From contig USDF01000003.1 of the NCBI GenBank assembly GCA_900553405.1, positions 1 through 51,049 of the forward strand: a stretch of DNA of 51,049 bases, written 5' to 3'. The notes under the pieces were generated by a model that was not told the origin of the DNA, searched no databases, and worked only from the letters and a program-made list of their open reading frames with translations. The DNA is from an uncultured Clostridium sp. (GTDB lineage Bacteria; Bacillota; Clostridia; TANB77; CAG-508). This document shows, one piece after another, positions 7,842 through 16,976 of this stretch. Within the stretch, counting starts at the first letter, position 1. Every line of letters starts with the position of its first letter. The position numbers were made by a program, and so were the translations under genes.

Positions 7842-9113
7842 CTATTTTATCATTTTTAAATTTTTATATTTTATATATGCAATTGTAGTTGCTCCTGCTA
7901 GTACCACTATCATAATTGTTAATCCTATTCCTGTTCCTGTTTGTGGTATTTTTCCTGTTGCTATTGTTTTATCTTCTTCTCCATTTGTTGATGTTTTGTT
8001 TCCTGTGTTGTTATTTGTGCTACCATTTGCATTTCCTTGGTTATTATTGTTATTATTGTTATTTGAAGCTGCTACAACTGTTACCGTACAAGTTGCCTTT
8101 TTGTTTCCGTCTTTAGATACTACTGTAATAATTGTAGATCCTATTTTTTTAGGCGTTATTTTTCCATTATTATCTACTGTTGCTACACTTTCATCACTAG
8201 AACTCCATGTAACTATTTTGTTTGTTGCTTTTTCTGGATTAAATGTTGGTGTTAATTTTAGTGTTTCTCCTAACTCTACTTTTCTTGTTTCTGGCAAAGA
8301 TATGCTTTCCAATGCTATGTCTGGCTCTAAGTTATCTACTAATATACAACCATATAAATCTCTAGTATCAGTTCCTCCTTGAAAGTATAACCACATATAA
8401 TACAAACCACTATCTGGAACATTCACTGCTTTTTCTGTATATCCATAACCTATTTCATTAGATTCTCCATGTCCATTCCAATAACTCCAACTTTTCCAAT
8501 TTGCTGTTGGTACTTTTGTTTTAAGTAATGATGATAATTCTAAATAATTACCATTCTTACTTTTTATTTCTTTATATTTATTTATTAATGTTTCATCTGT
8601 TATTTTTTCATATTGATAAAACGCTTTACTATTTTTTGCATTCCAGTGATTTACATTTATACATTCATTTTGGTCCATTTCAAATTGTTTTCCATTATTT
8701 ATTACAGTATAATTGGTTACTTTTAGAAATGGTATAGATAAATCTACTTGAAAATGATCTAAAATAACACTATCTGTTGTTTTGTCTTTTATAGTTATAT
8801 AACCTTTTTCAACAGCTGTTATTACATCTGCAAATTTTACATTATTTCCTGTAATTTCAATGTTTGCTGTTGATTCTGTATAGTCTGTTATTAAATACCA
8901 ATCTCCGTCTTCAATTGGTGTTGCTGCTGTTTTTGTAAATCCAAATTGATACTCATGTTTTTTATCTAATGTTAGACCTGAAAAATAGAACTTTTGAGTT
9001 CCAGTAGTATTAGTATCTTTTTTTACACTTACTGCTGCATTTGCAATATTAGGTATTAATACTATTGCTAGTGCTATAATAAATAATATTGATATTCTTT
9101 TTACTTTTGTCAT
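7842..9113 (-). CDS. Sortase-anchored surface protein with Ig-like (Big2) domain
   Basis: This is a 423-residue exported protein. The signal peptide is residues 1-26 (SILFIIALAIVLIPNIANA). A unique N-terminal region of about 230 residues follows. A bacterial Ig-like group 2 domain at about 268-345 contains LTPTFNPEKATNKIVTWSSS and ends in CTVTV. Next is an Asn/Gly/Thr-rich wall-spanning linker with an eight-Asn run, then a sorting signal IPQTGTG, a hydrophobic helix and a basic tail ending KYKNLKMIK. IPQTG departs from LPXTG only at the first residue, so a sortase is the likely anchor; none is encoded here. AGGAGG precedes the ATG. Adhesion is a guess from the architecture. Confidence 0.82.
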   Translation of the reverse strand: MTKVKRISILFIIALAIVLIPNIANAAVSVKKDTNTTGTQKFYFSGLTLDKKHEYQFGFTKTAATPIEDGDWYLITDYTESTANIEITGNNVKFADVITAVEKGYITIKDKTTDSVILDHFQVDLSIPFLKVTNYTVINNGKQFEMDQNECINVNHWNAKNSKAFYQYEKITDETLINKYKEIKSKNGNYLELSSLLKTKVPTANWKSWSYWNGHGESNEIGYGYTEKAVNVPDSGLYYMWLYFQGGTDTRDLYGCILVDNLEPDIALESISLPETRKVELGETLKLTPTFNPEKATNKIVTWSSSDESVATVDNNGKITPKKIGSTIITVVSKDGNKKATCTVTVVAASNNNNNNNNQGNANGSTNNNTGNKTSTNGEEDKTIATGKIPQTGTGIGLTIMIVVLAGATTIAYIKYKNLKMIK

Positions 9114-9149
9114 TTTGCACCTCCTTTATCTTCTGCGTTATATTTTTAT

Positions 9150-9476
9150 TTATTGTTCATTAATTTTTTTACCAAATATAGACATTGCAAGTTTTCCTAC
9201 TACTGGTAATTCTGGATTTTCTTCTTTGTTTGCTTTTACTATACCTATTATTACTAGTACAATATATAAGCCATATATTATTGTTGAAAAAAATGGAATA
9301 TATATAGGAATTATTCTATATATTGCATAAATAAGCATATAACCTACACCTATAATTATTGCTTGAGCTGCATGTATTTTTGTATTTCTTTGGTTATCTT
9401 TCATACCATATAATACTATAAGCCCACCTATCCAAGTAAATACATATGCTAAAATTGCTTTACCTTTTTCACTCAT
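9150..9476 (-). CDS. Small membrane protein, Tic20/DUF4870-like
   Basis: This is about 108 residues with three to four hydrophobic segments. It starts MSEKGKAILAYVFTWIGGL and has RNTKIHAAQAIIIGVGYML, the pattern (helix, charged loop, H-x-x-Q-A helix) of the DUF4870/Tic20-like family. No biochemical role is established for the bacterial members. The start at 9476 is chosen because AGGAG lies just upstream; a longer ORF extends 35 codons without a site. It is immediately upstream of the surface-protein gene (about 36 bp), so the two may share a transcript. Confidence 0.7.
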   Translation of the reverse strand: MSEKGKAILAYVFTWIGGLIVLYGMKDNQRNTKIHAAQAIIIGVGYMLIYAIYRIIPIYIPFFSTIIYGLYIVLVIIGIVKANKEENPELPVVGKLAMSIFGKKINEQ

Positions 9477-9633
9477 CTTACCCTTTCTCCTTTCCAAAAA
9501 AATTGTATAATTAAATTCTCTTTTGTAGAATTCTGTAATCAATATATCATTTAAATATATAAATGTAAATAGTTTTTTCATATATTTATATATGTATTAT
9601 GTCTCTTTGTGTATAATACATTTCAAAAATTTA

Positions 9634-10695
9634 TTATTCTTCTTCACCTTTTAATTTTTCTGCTCTATCTGCTGCTATTAGGTTATCTATCATCTCATCT
9701 AAGTTTCCATTTAAGAAATCTTCAAATTGGTATACGTTCATTCCTATTCTGTGGTCTGTTATACGTCCTTGTGGATAGTTATATGTACGTATTTTTTCAC
9801 TTCTATCTCCACTACCTACTTGACTTTTTCTTTCATTTGCTATTTGACTATCTCTTTTTTGTTTTTCTATTTCATATAGTCTAGAACGAAGTAATCTCAT
9901 TGCATATTCTCTATTTTGTACTTGTGAACGTTCTGTTTGGCATTCTGCAACAACTCCTGTTGGAACGTGAATTAATCTTACTGCTGATGATGTTTTATTT
10001 ACGTGTTGTCCTCCTGCTCCAGATGCTCTATATACTTCCATTTTTATATCTGCTGGGTTTACATCTATTTCTACATCTGCTACTTCAGGAAGTACTGCTA
10101 CTGTTGCAGTTGAAGTATGAATTCTACCACTACTTTCTGTATCTGGTACACGTTGTACACGATGAACTCCACTTTCGAATTTTAGTCTACTATATGCTCC
10201 TTTTCCTGTAATCATAAAAGATATTTCTTTATATCCTCCAAGACCTGTTTCGTTTTCATTTACTACTTCTAGTTTCCAGTGTTTTTTCTCTGCATACATA
10301 GAATACATTCTAAATAATGTTCCTGCAAATAGTGCTGCTTCTTCTCCACCAGCACCTCCACGAATTTCACATATAACGTTTTTATCATCATCTGGGTCCT
10401 TTGGAATTAAAAGTATTTTTAATTCTTCTTCTATTTTTGGCATAGCTTCTTTATTTGCAAGCATTTCTTCTTCAGCTAAATCTTTCATTTCTGGATCATT
10501 CATCATTTCTTTTGCTTCTTCGTATGCTTGTTTTGCTTTTTTATATTCTCTGTATTTTTGTACTATTGGTTCTAATTCTGCGTGTTCTTTCATATATTCG
10601 CGCCATTCGTTTGTTCTTGAAATTACTTCTGGATCACTTATTTTTTGTGTTAATTCTTCATAACGTTTTTCTACAGTCTCTATTTTATCAAACAT
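9634..10695 (-). CDS. prfA: Peptide chain release factor 1
   Basis: This is about 353 residues. The RF1 hallmarks are the anticodon-mimic P-x-T tripeptide in RVPDTESSGRIHTS and the catalytic GGQ in ASGAGGQHVNKTSSAVRL. It ends releases at UAA and UAG. The N-terminal part to about residue 110 is the alpha-helical domain 1. The start at 10695 follows AGGAG by 7 bp; the ORF extends 12 codons further with no site. In most Firmicutes prfA neighbours prmC, but here it is followed by the Tic20-like gene. A REP-like hairpin lies just upstream. It is intact and bears no CGG codons. Confidence 0.95.
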   Translation of the reverse strand: MFDKIETVEKRYEELTQKISDPEVISRTNEWREYMKEHAELEPIVQKYREYKKAKQAYEEAKEMMNDPEMKDLAEEEMLANKEAMPKIEEELKILLIPKDPDDDKNVICEIRGGAGGEEAALFAGTLFRMYSMYAEKKHWKLEVVNENETGLGGYKEISFMITGKGAYSRLKFESGVHRVQRVPDTESSGRIHTSTATVAVLPEVADVEIDVNPADIKMEVYRASGAGGQHVNKTSSAVRLIHVPTGVVAECQTERSQVQNREYAMRLLRSRLYEIEKQKRDSQIANERKSQVGSGDRSEKIRTYNYPQGRITDHRIGMNVYQFEDFLNGNLDEMIDNLIAADRAEKLKGEEE

Positions 10696-10721
10696 AAATA
10701 TTCTCCTTTTTATTAATGTCA

Positions 10722-10771
10722 GGGGACACACCTTACCCTTTCGTTTTCCACTTAAGTAAAGGTATGTCCCC
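10722..10771. repeat. REP-like hairpin upstream of prfA
   Basis: GGGGACACACCTTAC pairs with GTAAAGGTATGTCCCC, with one or two mismatches, across a short loop. The GGGGAC/GTCCCC ends match the repeat family at 6728 and 24314. Confidence 0.7.
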
Positions 10772-10862
10772 TACCCTTGTGAATGCATTTTCAAATGGCT
10801 TTAGTTCTTCCCCTTTTGTTTTTCCTAGGTATTATACTACATTTTTTTATTTTATTCAATAG

Positions 10863-10890
10863 GAAAAACCGCTGTTTAGCGGTTTTTCTT
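10863..10890 (-). terminator. Terminator after the YhaN-like gene
   Basis: GAAAAACCGCT-GTTT-AGCGGTTTTTC with T runs on either strand. It is near the 3' end of the ATPase gene that stops at 10956. Confidence 0.8.
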
Positions 10891-10955
10891 TTTACAATTT
10901 TAATATTTCAATTATATCTTTTTTATATACATTTACTATTGAATAAAAATACGAA

Positions 10956-12902
10956 TTATAGATTTACTAAATTATATTTAATATTTTCTTTGTCTAAAAT
11001 CTCTATTTCTCTGTTAGTACATGTAAATATAATTATTTGATTATTTTCATATTCTTTGCTTATATATGTAAGAATATTTTTTAGTCTTTCTTCATCATAA
11101 TATGCAAATGCTTCGTCTAAAATTATTGGCATGCTTTCTTCTGAAAGCTCTTTTATTGCTCCAAATCTTAATGATAAATATAATTGCTCTATTGTTCCTA
11201 TACTTAACTTTTCGGCTGAAATGTATTCTCCATTTTGTTTTTCTACTATTATACCCTCTTCATCATTTATTTTTACTTTTTTGTATTTACCATTAGATAT
11301 TTTTTCTATGTTTTTAGATAAGTTTTCTGTAAATTTTGGAGTAACATTTTCTTTCATTTTTATATATGCTATTTCTAAAACTTCTTTTGCAAGTTCTATT
11401 GCAGTATTTTGTTTATTAAGCATTGTTTCTTTCTCGTTTAATTCTTGTAATTGTTCTTCCATGCTTGCTAATTTTTCAAGTTTTGGCATTATATTATTTT
11501 TGTCTAATTCTAGTGAATGTAGTTCTAATTTATTTTTATTTAGTTCTTCTTGTATGTTTTCTATTTTGTATGAAATATCACTATTAAATTCTGTATTTTC
11601 TAATTTATGTTCTTCTTTTAGTCTATTCAATTTTTCTTGTATATTAGTATTAATTTCTTGTTTCTGTTTTTCAATTTCTGCATTTTTTTCTTCTTTAGAC
11701 TTATTTAGCATTTCTATTTGCGCTTGCATTTTGTCCATTTCGTTTTTAGCCAATTGTAATCTTTCTCTTATTTTTATTTGTTGCTCGCTTTCTTCTTTTT
11801 GGGATTCATTATCTTTCTTTTTATTTATTAAAAGTTCTATTAATGTTATAAGACTTATTGCTCCTATTACAAATGCAATTACTGATACTAAAGTATTTTT
11901 TATAAATATTATTCCTATAATAATTGATATTACAAATAAAATAACTGTTCCTATCTTTTTCACATTTAATGATTTCTTATTCTCTTTTGCTTCTTTTTCT
12001 GCTTTTTCATTTATAATATTTGTTATTTCTTTGTACTTTGTTTCTATTCCATCTTTTTCTTCTTTTATATTTTTTACTTTTTCTTCATATGATTTTATTA
12101 AATTTTGATTTATTTCTAATTTTTGTTCTTCGAGTTTTTTATCTTCATATATTTTATTTACTTGTTTTAGTAGTTCTAATTTTTTTTCGTTTTCTTGTAT
12201 TTTTGTCTCTAAATTGTTTTTATTTTCTTCTATTATATACCTTTCTTCTTTGTATTCTTCTAGTTCTCCAATTTCGTCTTGAAGACTAAATTGCTCTTCC
12301 TTAACAATGTTCATTGGTCTTCCTGTTGTTCTTAATGTTCCTATTTCTTCTATTTGCCTTTTATTTAATTTTTCTAATGCCTTTTTGTATGAAACATTAT
12401 CTTCTCCTGTACCTGCTAGATTTGCTAATTTTTGAACTAATACATTTTGTTCTTGCTTTTCTAATTTTACCTCTGTTTGGCAAGATACAAATGTAGATAA
12501 AAAAGTGTCTTCTTCTATTTTTGTTTGCTCTACAAAAAATTTACTTCCATTTGTTTTGTCTATTGTAAATTCCTTTGAGATATCTTCTCCTACTTCATTA
12601 TATATTTTAGGATTTTTCTTATTAAAATCTCTAAATACTTCATATTTTCTTCCATCATCTAATGTATATGTTATTTTTCCAGAAAATTCTTCGCTATTCC
12701 ATGGTTTATATCTATCATAATCTGAAAATTCTTTTCCTCTTTTGTTTTTTGATATTCCATAAAACATATCCACAATAAATTTAAGAAATGTGGATTTTCC
12801 ACTTTCATTATTACCTTTTATTATATTTATATTTTCGCTTAAATCTATTTGTTTGTTTTCTAGATTTCCAAAAGCATTTATTTGAGTACTTTCTATTTTC
12901 AA
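10956..12902 (-). CDS. YhaN/SbcC-like SMC-type ATPase with membrane segments
   Basis: This 648-residue ABC/SMC-type ATPase has Walker A GNNESGKST (residues 31-39), long coiled coils (about 200-310 and 370-530), signature LSIGTIEQLYLSLR and Walker B MPIILDEAFAYYD near the C-terminus. Two adjacent hydrophobic segments (IGTVILFVISIIIGIIFI and a second immediately after) interrupt the coiled coil at about 315-365 where Rad50/SbcC would carry a zinc hook. This membrane feature is shared with the YhaN group. It probably forms a nuclease complex with the phosphoesterase encoded 15 bp upstream. The start is TTG at 12902, preceded by GAGGTGAT. Its role in DNA-end or recombination repair is inferred from the SbcCD/Mre11-Rad50 analogy. 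Confidence 0.82.
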   Translation of the reverse strand: MKIESTQINAFGNLENKQIDLSENINIIKGNNESGKSTFLKFIVDMFYGISKNKRGKEFSDYDRYKPWNSEEFSGKITYTLDDGRKYEVFRDFNKKNPKIYNEVGEDISKEFTIDKTNGSKFFVEQTKIEEDTFLSTFVSCQTEVKLEKQEQNVLVQKLANLAGTGEDNVSYKKALEKLNKRQIEEIGTLRTTGRPMNIVKEEQFSLQDEIGELEEYKEERYIIEENKNNLETKIQENEKKLELLKQVNKIYEDKKLEEQKLEINQNLIKSYEEKVKNIKEEKDGIETKYKEITNIINEKAEKEAKENKKSLNVKKIGTVILFVISIIIGIIFIKNTLVSVIAFVIGAISLITLIELLINKKKDNESQKEESEQQIKIRERLQLAKNEMDKMQAQIEMLNKSKEEKNAEIEKQKQEINTNIQEKLNRLKEEHKLENTEFNSDISYKIENIQEELNKNKLELHSLELDKNNIMPKLEKLASMEEQLQELNEKETMLNKQNTAIELAKEVLEIAYIKMKENVTPKFTENLSKNIEKISNGKYKKVKINDEEGIIVEKQNGEYISAEKLSIGTIEQLYLSLRFGAIKELSEESMPIILDEAFAYYDEERLKNILTYISKEYENNQIIIFTCTNREIEILDKENIKYNLVNL

Positions 12903-12917
12903 AATATCACCTCTTAT

Positions 12918-13988
12918 TTATGATAAAGAGTTCATTCCTATTTCTATAGCTTTTTCTATAGTTTCTTTATCTATATTTTCATCTTTTAATTTTTCTAACA
13001 TTTCTTTAGCAAATATTCCTTTTAATGTACTATCATTTGCTATTTCTGCTAGATTATAACTCGTTCTTGTTTTATCTTTAATTTTTATAATATTTTCAAT
13101 TTCTATTAACTTATATAGTTTATAAACATTTATTTCAAAATTTCTATTTCCTATTAATATAATTTTGTATAAATTATTCTGCTCTAATTCTAATTCATTT
13201 ATTTTTTCTGCTAGTTCTTCTATTGTTTGTATTTCACTAACATCAACTTCTTGCTCTTTAAATTCTTTTTCATCTAATGTAATAAATTCTAGATTTAATT
13301 TTCCTTTTTCTAAATTTCCTACTACCATTCCGTGTTTTCCTAATTCGTCAAAACCCAGGGAAATAGTAGAACCAGGATATACTATATTTGTTTTTTCTTC
13401 CACATTCTTTTTATGAATATGTCCTATTGCAACATAATCAAAACCAATCTCTTGTAATTTTTTTGAAGATAAATTGTTATATTCTTTTTCTAATTTATCA
13501 CTTCCGTCTAAATTACAATGTGTTAATAAAATATTTATTTTCTCTTTGTTTTCCAATTTGATATTTTCTATATTTGAGTTATTACAATAGAAATCTTCAA
13601 ATCCATATCCATATATAATGAAATCTTCGTTTTCCACTTTTTCTACATTTGCTGTGAATATTTTTACATTTTCATTCCAATTATATTTTGCATAATATGA
13701 GTTCTTTAAGTATGGATCGTGATTACCTGGAGCAATATAAATTTTAGTATCTGGTATCTGTTTAAAGCAATCATTTATAAAACTTATTGTACTTTCTCTT
13801 ATGTATTCGTTGTCGTATAAATCCCCTGCTATAAATAAGTAAGGAATTCTATTTTCTTTTATATATTCTATCATTTTTTTAAATGCTTTTCTTTGATCTA
13901 GTCTTCTTGTCTCTCCTAAATTTCTTCTATCACTAAGCATTTTAAATGGCGTATCAAAGTGCATATCTGCTATATGTACAAATTTCAT
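12918..13988 (-). CDS. YhaO/SbcD-like DNA-repair metallophosphoesterase
   Basis: This is about 356 residues. Calcineurin-type phosphoesterase motifs are present in order: MKFVHIADMHFD (D-x-H), FIAGDLYDN (GD), IYIAPGNHDPYL (GNHD), LLTHCNLDG (H) and AIGHIHKKN (GHxH). These bind two metal ions, usually manganese. It is of the Mre11/SbcD class and pairs with the ATPase immediately downstream (15 bp), forming a two-gene operon like yhaO-yhaN. The start at 13988 follows GGAGG by 7 bp; the upstream 19 in-frame codons lack a site. Nuclease activity is inferred from the motifs; the DNA substrate is unknown. Confidence 0.85.
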   Translation of the reverse strand: MKFVHIADMHFDTPFKMLSDRRNLGETRRLDQRKAFKKMIEYIKENRIPYLFIAGDLYDNEYIRESTISFINDCFKQIPDTKIYIAPGNHDPYLKNSYYAKYNWNENVKIFTANVEKVENEDFIIYGYGFEDFYCNNSNIENIKLENKEKINILLTHCNLDGSDKLEKEYNNLSSKKLQEIGFDYVAIGHIHKKNVEEKTNIVYPGSTISLGFDELGKHGMVVGNLEKGKLNLEFITLDEKEFKEQEVDVSEIQTIEELAEKINELELEQNNLYKIILIGNRNFEINVYKLYKLIEIENIIKIKDKTRTSYNLAEIANDSTLKGIFAKEMLEKLKDENIDKETIEKAIEIGMNSLS

Positions 13989-14145
13989 ATGATTATCCTC
14001 CATAATTTCTTTGCTCATTATATCTATTAATAGTAAAAAAGTCAATACATTTTTGAACGTTTGTTTTGTTGTTTCTAATGTTTAAATGCTTTTATTTTAA
14101 TATTTTAAACTTGTTCAAGTAATAATCTGGTCTTTTAGCAGTCAT

Positions 14146-14173
14146 CAAAAAATCCGCTATAGCGGATTTTTTT
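14146..14173 (-). terminator. Second copy of the ATCCGCTATAGCGGAT terminator
   Basis: Identical 16-bp palindrome with flanking A and T runs, just after the stop of the remnant gene at 14179. Confidence 0.88.
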
Positions 14174-14178
14174 GATAA

Positions 14179-14404
14179 TTATACGTCTTTCTTTAATTCT
14201 AAAATTTGTTTTTCTTGTAACCCTGTTGTTTTTATTATATCTTGTATTGGAATATTTAGTTCAAGCATCTTTTTAGCTACTTGTTCTATTCCTTCTTTTA
14301 TTTCTTTATTATCTTCCATTATTTTTGATACCTCGCTTTCGTTAGTGTCATTTATAAACATTACCCATTGTGCTAGTTCATTTTTTGGCTCTTCTTTTAG
14401 GATA
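14179..14404 (-). pseudogene. C-terminal remnant of an Rpn/PD-(D/E)XK transposase-like nuclease
   Basis: The minus-strand reading frame gives KEEPKNELAQWVMFINDTNE, followed by a helical tail ending LQEKQILELKKDV. The PKNELxxWxxFI block is characteristic of the C-terminal part of Rpn-family recombination-promoting nucleases (PD-(D/E)XK transposase family). The catalytic N-terminal part (about 200 residues) is absent: stops occur upstream of 14404. A 60-residue ORF starts at the Met within this block but has no ribosome-binding site. This is a decayed mobile-type gene beside the orphan coupling-protein cassette. Confidence 0.65.
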
Positions 14405-14517
14405 TAAGACTATTAAATCATGTATTTATGTAAATTGCAAGAATTTTTCATCGTAAAATTTCGACAAAATATGATACTAATACAAAGTAAATATATTTCT
14501 TTACAAATTATGTTTAA

Positions 14518-14553
14518 AGAACAAAAAATCCGCTATAGCGTATTTTTTGTTCT
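14518..14553 (-). terminator. Third, diverged copy of the repeated terminator
   Basis: AGAACAAAAAAT...ATTTTTTGTTCT stem around CGCTATAGCG; one arm reads TCCGCTATAGCG and the other CGCTATAGCGTA, so one pair is lost. It follows the coupling-protein gene stop at 14559. Confidence 0.8.
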
Positions 14554-14558
14554 TAATT

Positions 14559-16677
14559 TTATTCTTCCATTGGTCCAAATAATTCATCAAATTTTGCTTC
14601 CAATTCCTTTTGTATGTCTTCTGTAAATAGTTGTGGTTTTTTCTCTTCTTTTTCTTCATCACCTTGTGGTAATGTAGGACTATCAAAATCTTCGAAGTCA
14701 AACAAATCTGAAAGTGTTTCTTGTTTTTTAGGCTTTTCTCCTATTTCTATATTTTGTTGTTTCGCTGGAGTCTCATCTATTTCTATATTATTTAAAATAT
14801 CTGATTTTTCTTCTTTTACACTTTCTTCTATTTTTGGAATTTCTTTTGGTATATTCTTTTCTTTTTCGTCATTATCTTCAAATAAATCATCTAACGATTC
14901 TACTTTTAAGTTTTCTGATGCTTTTTTATCTGTTTCTGGTACATATGGATTATATGGATTATATTTTCTCCATTCTCCCCTTACTCCTGCATCAAAATGA
15001 TTATGATCTAATTTGTTTTCCATTAATTCTTTGTACATTTTTGGTTTTTCAAAGAAATAAAATTTCTTTGCTTTTACTGGTTTTATTCCTTTTTCAAAAA
15101 TTATACATAAATCATTGTCCATTCTACGAAGTTCATCTGGTGTCATTAATGCTCTTCCTAGCATTTGCTCAGAATCACTGAATCCCTGTTTATGTGCGTG
15201 TTTATCACGATTTGTTGATTTGCTTTGTCTAAATATTGTTTTTTCTCCTAATGCTTTAGAGAAATATTCTACTGTTTTGTATGAGTTACTTCCTAAAAAC
15301 ACGTGTGTATCACAGTTACCAATTATTGTTTCATAACTTTTTTCGTATATTGCTTCTAACTGATCTAAGTTTTGTAAAATAACACTAAATTGAATTCCTC
15401 TACTTCTTGATGTTGATATTTTTTTGTCAAAGTCTGGTATTCTACCAATGTTTGCAAACTCATCTAGTATAAAGTATACTGGCATTTGAAGTCTACCACC
15501 ATTTAGGTCTGCATAATTGTATAATTGTTGTATCATTTGAGAGAAGAATATTGTAAGTAAGAAGTCATATGCTGTGTGTGTATCTGATGATATAACATAT
15601 ACAGCTGTTTTCTTCTTTCCTATATCTTCAAAATTTATTGTATCTGTTGATGTTACTTCTGCTATGTCTTTTGAATCAAATTTTCCTAGTTTTGCTTGTA
15701 ATGAACTTAAAATTGATCCATAAGTTTTTTCTGGAGCTATTTCTATTGATTTGTAATACATTCTTGCTGGATGATCATATGGTAATTGATTTATTAATTC
15801 TGTAAGTAAGTTACTTCCACCATTTGTATTCGCTGCTCTTACTAATTCTGAACAACTTGCTAGGTTTTGTTCTTCTTTAGGTCTTGTTGCTATTAAATAA
15901 TAGATTAATGCTTTTAATAGCATTTCTGCCATGTCATCCCAATATGGGTCTGATTTACTTTCTGATGCTTGACCTTTTACTACTGTATTTGCAATAACGT
16001 CTACATCTAATTCGCTTGCTACGTGCATCAATGGGTTGTACCCATCACTGTTTACTGGATTTACTAAGTTCAATACTTTTATTTCATAGCCATGTTCTTT
16101 TAAGTATCCTGCTGTGTCATCATATAATTCACCTTTTGGATCTGTAAATACATATGAACCAAGCATTTGATATGCGTTTGGTTTTGAATATGATGCTGAT
16201 TTACCAGATCCAGATCCGTCCAACTATAAGTGTATTTATATTTCCACGTTTATCTACTGGTAAGTAGTTATCTTCTGCTAGTATAATTCCTTTGTTTTTG
16301 CTTAATATTCTATATTGTTCACCATGCTCACTCCAATCACTAGAACCATGTTCCATATCGTGATATTCACCCTTTGGTTTTGATTTTACAAAACCTATGA
16401 TAGAACATATTATAAATAAAATTGTATAATTCATTAAGCAACTTCCAAATGTACTTATGTATTCTGCTGAAAACATTCTTGTTATACTTGAAAAACTTGT
16501 AATTGCTGGTATTAATCTATTTACAAAAGTGTTAAATTCAAACACACCCGTTTTTGAAGCATCTGCAATTGCCTCCGCTATAGGCGAAACAAGTACTATG
16601 GCTAAAAATACCCATAGTACTCCTATAATAATTAAAATTTTTTTACTTTGTTTTAATGTTCTTTTAAATTTTTCCAT
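14559..16677 (-). CDS. VirD4/TraG-type coupling ATPase, split by a +1 frameshift in Walker A
   Basis: Two overlapping frames (16677-16201 and 16223-14559) together make one 705-residue TraG/VirD4 protein. These are type IV coupling proteins: membrane ATPases that feed DNA or protein to type IV secretion systems. The first part has two or three membrane segments (about 15-110) and leads to NTLIVG; the second begins GSGSGKSASYSKPN. An extra C at 16218 (gene strand GTTGGA-C-GGATCT) breaks the Walker A loop; without it the motif is GGSGSGKS. Later motifs FTDPKGELYD and YFILDEFANIGRIPDF (Walker B) are intact. The C-terminus is acidic and low-complexity. AGGTGG precedes the ATG. No other secretion or relaxase gene is nearby. 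It could be a true pseudogene, a recoded gene or a sequence error. Confidence 0.85.
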
Positions 16678-16707
16678 GGCTTTCCACCTTTTCTTTGGTA
16701 TGAATTT

Positions 16708-16959
16708 CTATCTTGCATCTTCTTTTGATAATGCTGATTTTGTTTTTCTTGCTTTTCTATTCTCTAATATTTTTTGTTTTTGTTCTCTACTAAAATTCAT
16801 TTCGTCCATGCTACACGTTACTGCCTTTATTTCCATTGTTTGTTCTAAAAAGCTATCTTTTCTATTTGCTTCTGTTACTTTTATTCCTCTTTCATTTTCT
16901 TTTCCAAATGATATACATACTATATCATAATTTTTTGAATCTCCACTTGTTTGACTCAT
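16708..16959 (-). CDS. Hypothetical protein of the coupling-protein cassette
   Basis: This 83-residue, highly charged protein begins MSQTSGDSKNYDIVCISFGK and ends in basic residues KARKTKSALSKEDAR. There is no signal peptide or membrane segment. AGGAGG (GAGGAGGATGTTTAATA) precedes the ATG. It lies 30 bp upstream of the coupling ATPase and 17 bp downstream of another unknown gene on the same strand, so the three are probably one transcript. I recognise no family. A small soluble partner or regulator of the ATPase is the simplest guess. Confidence 0.6.
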   Translation of the reverse strand: MSQTSGDSKNYDIVCISFGKENERGIKVTEANRKDSFLEQTMEIKAVTCSMDEMNFSREQKQKILENRKARKTKSALSKEDAR

Positions 16960-16976
16960 TATTAAACATCCTCCTC

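Noticed and set aside
11131..12108. A 325-codon plus-strand frame inside the YhaN-like gene
   Set aside because: It is the complement of a lysine/glutamate-rich coiled coil, which creates long Ser/Phe-rich shadow frames; there is no ribosome-binding site or family match.
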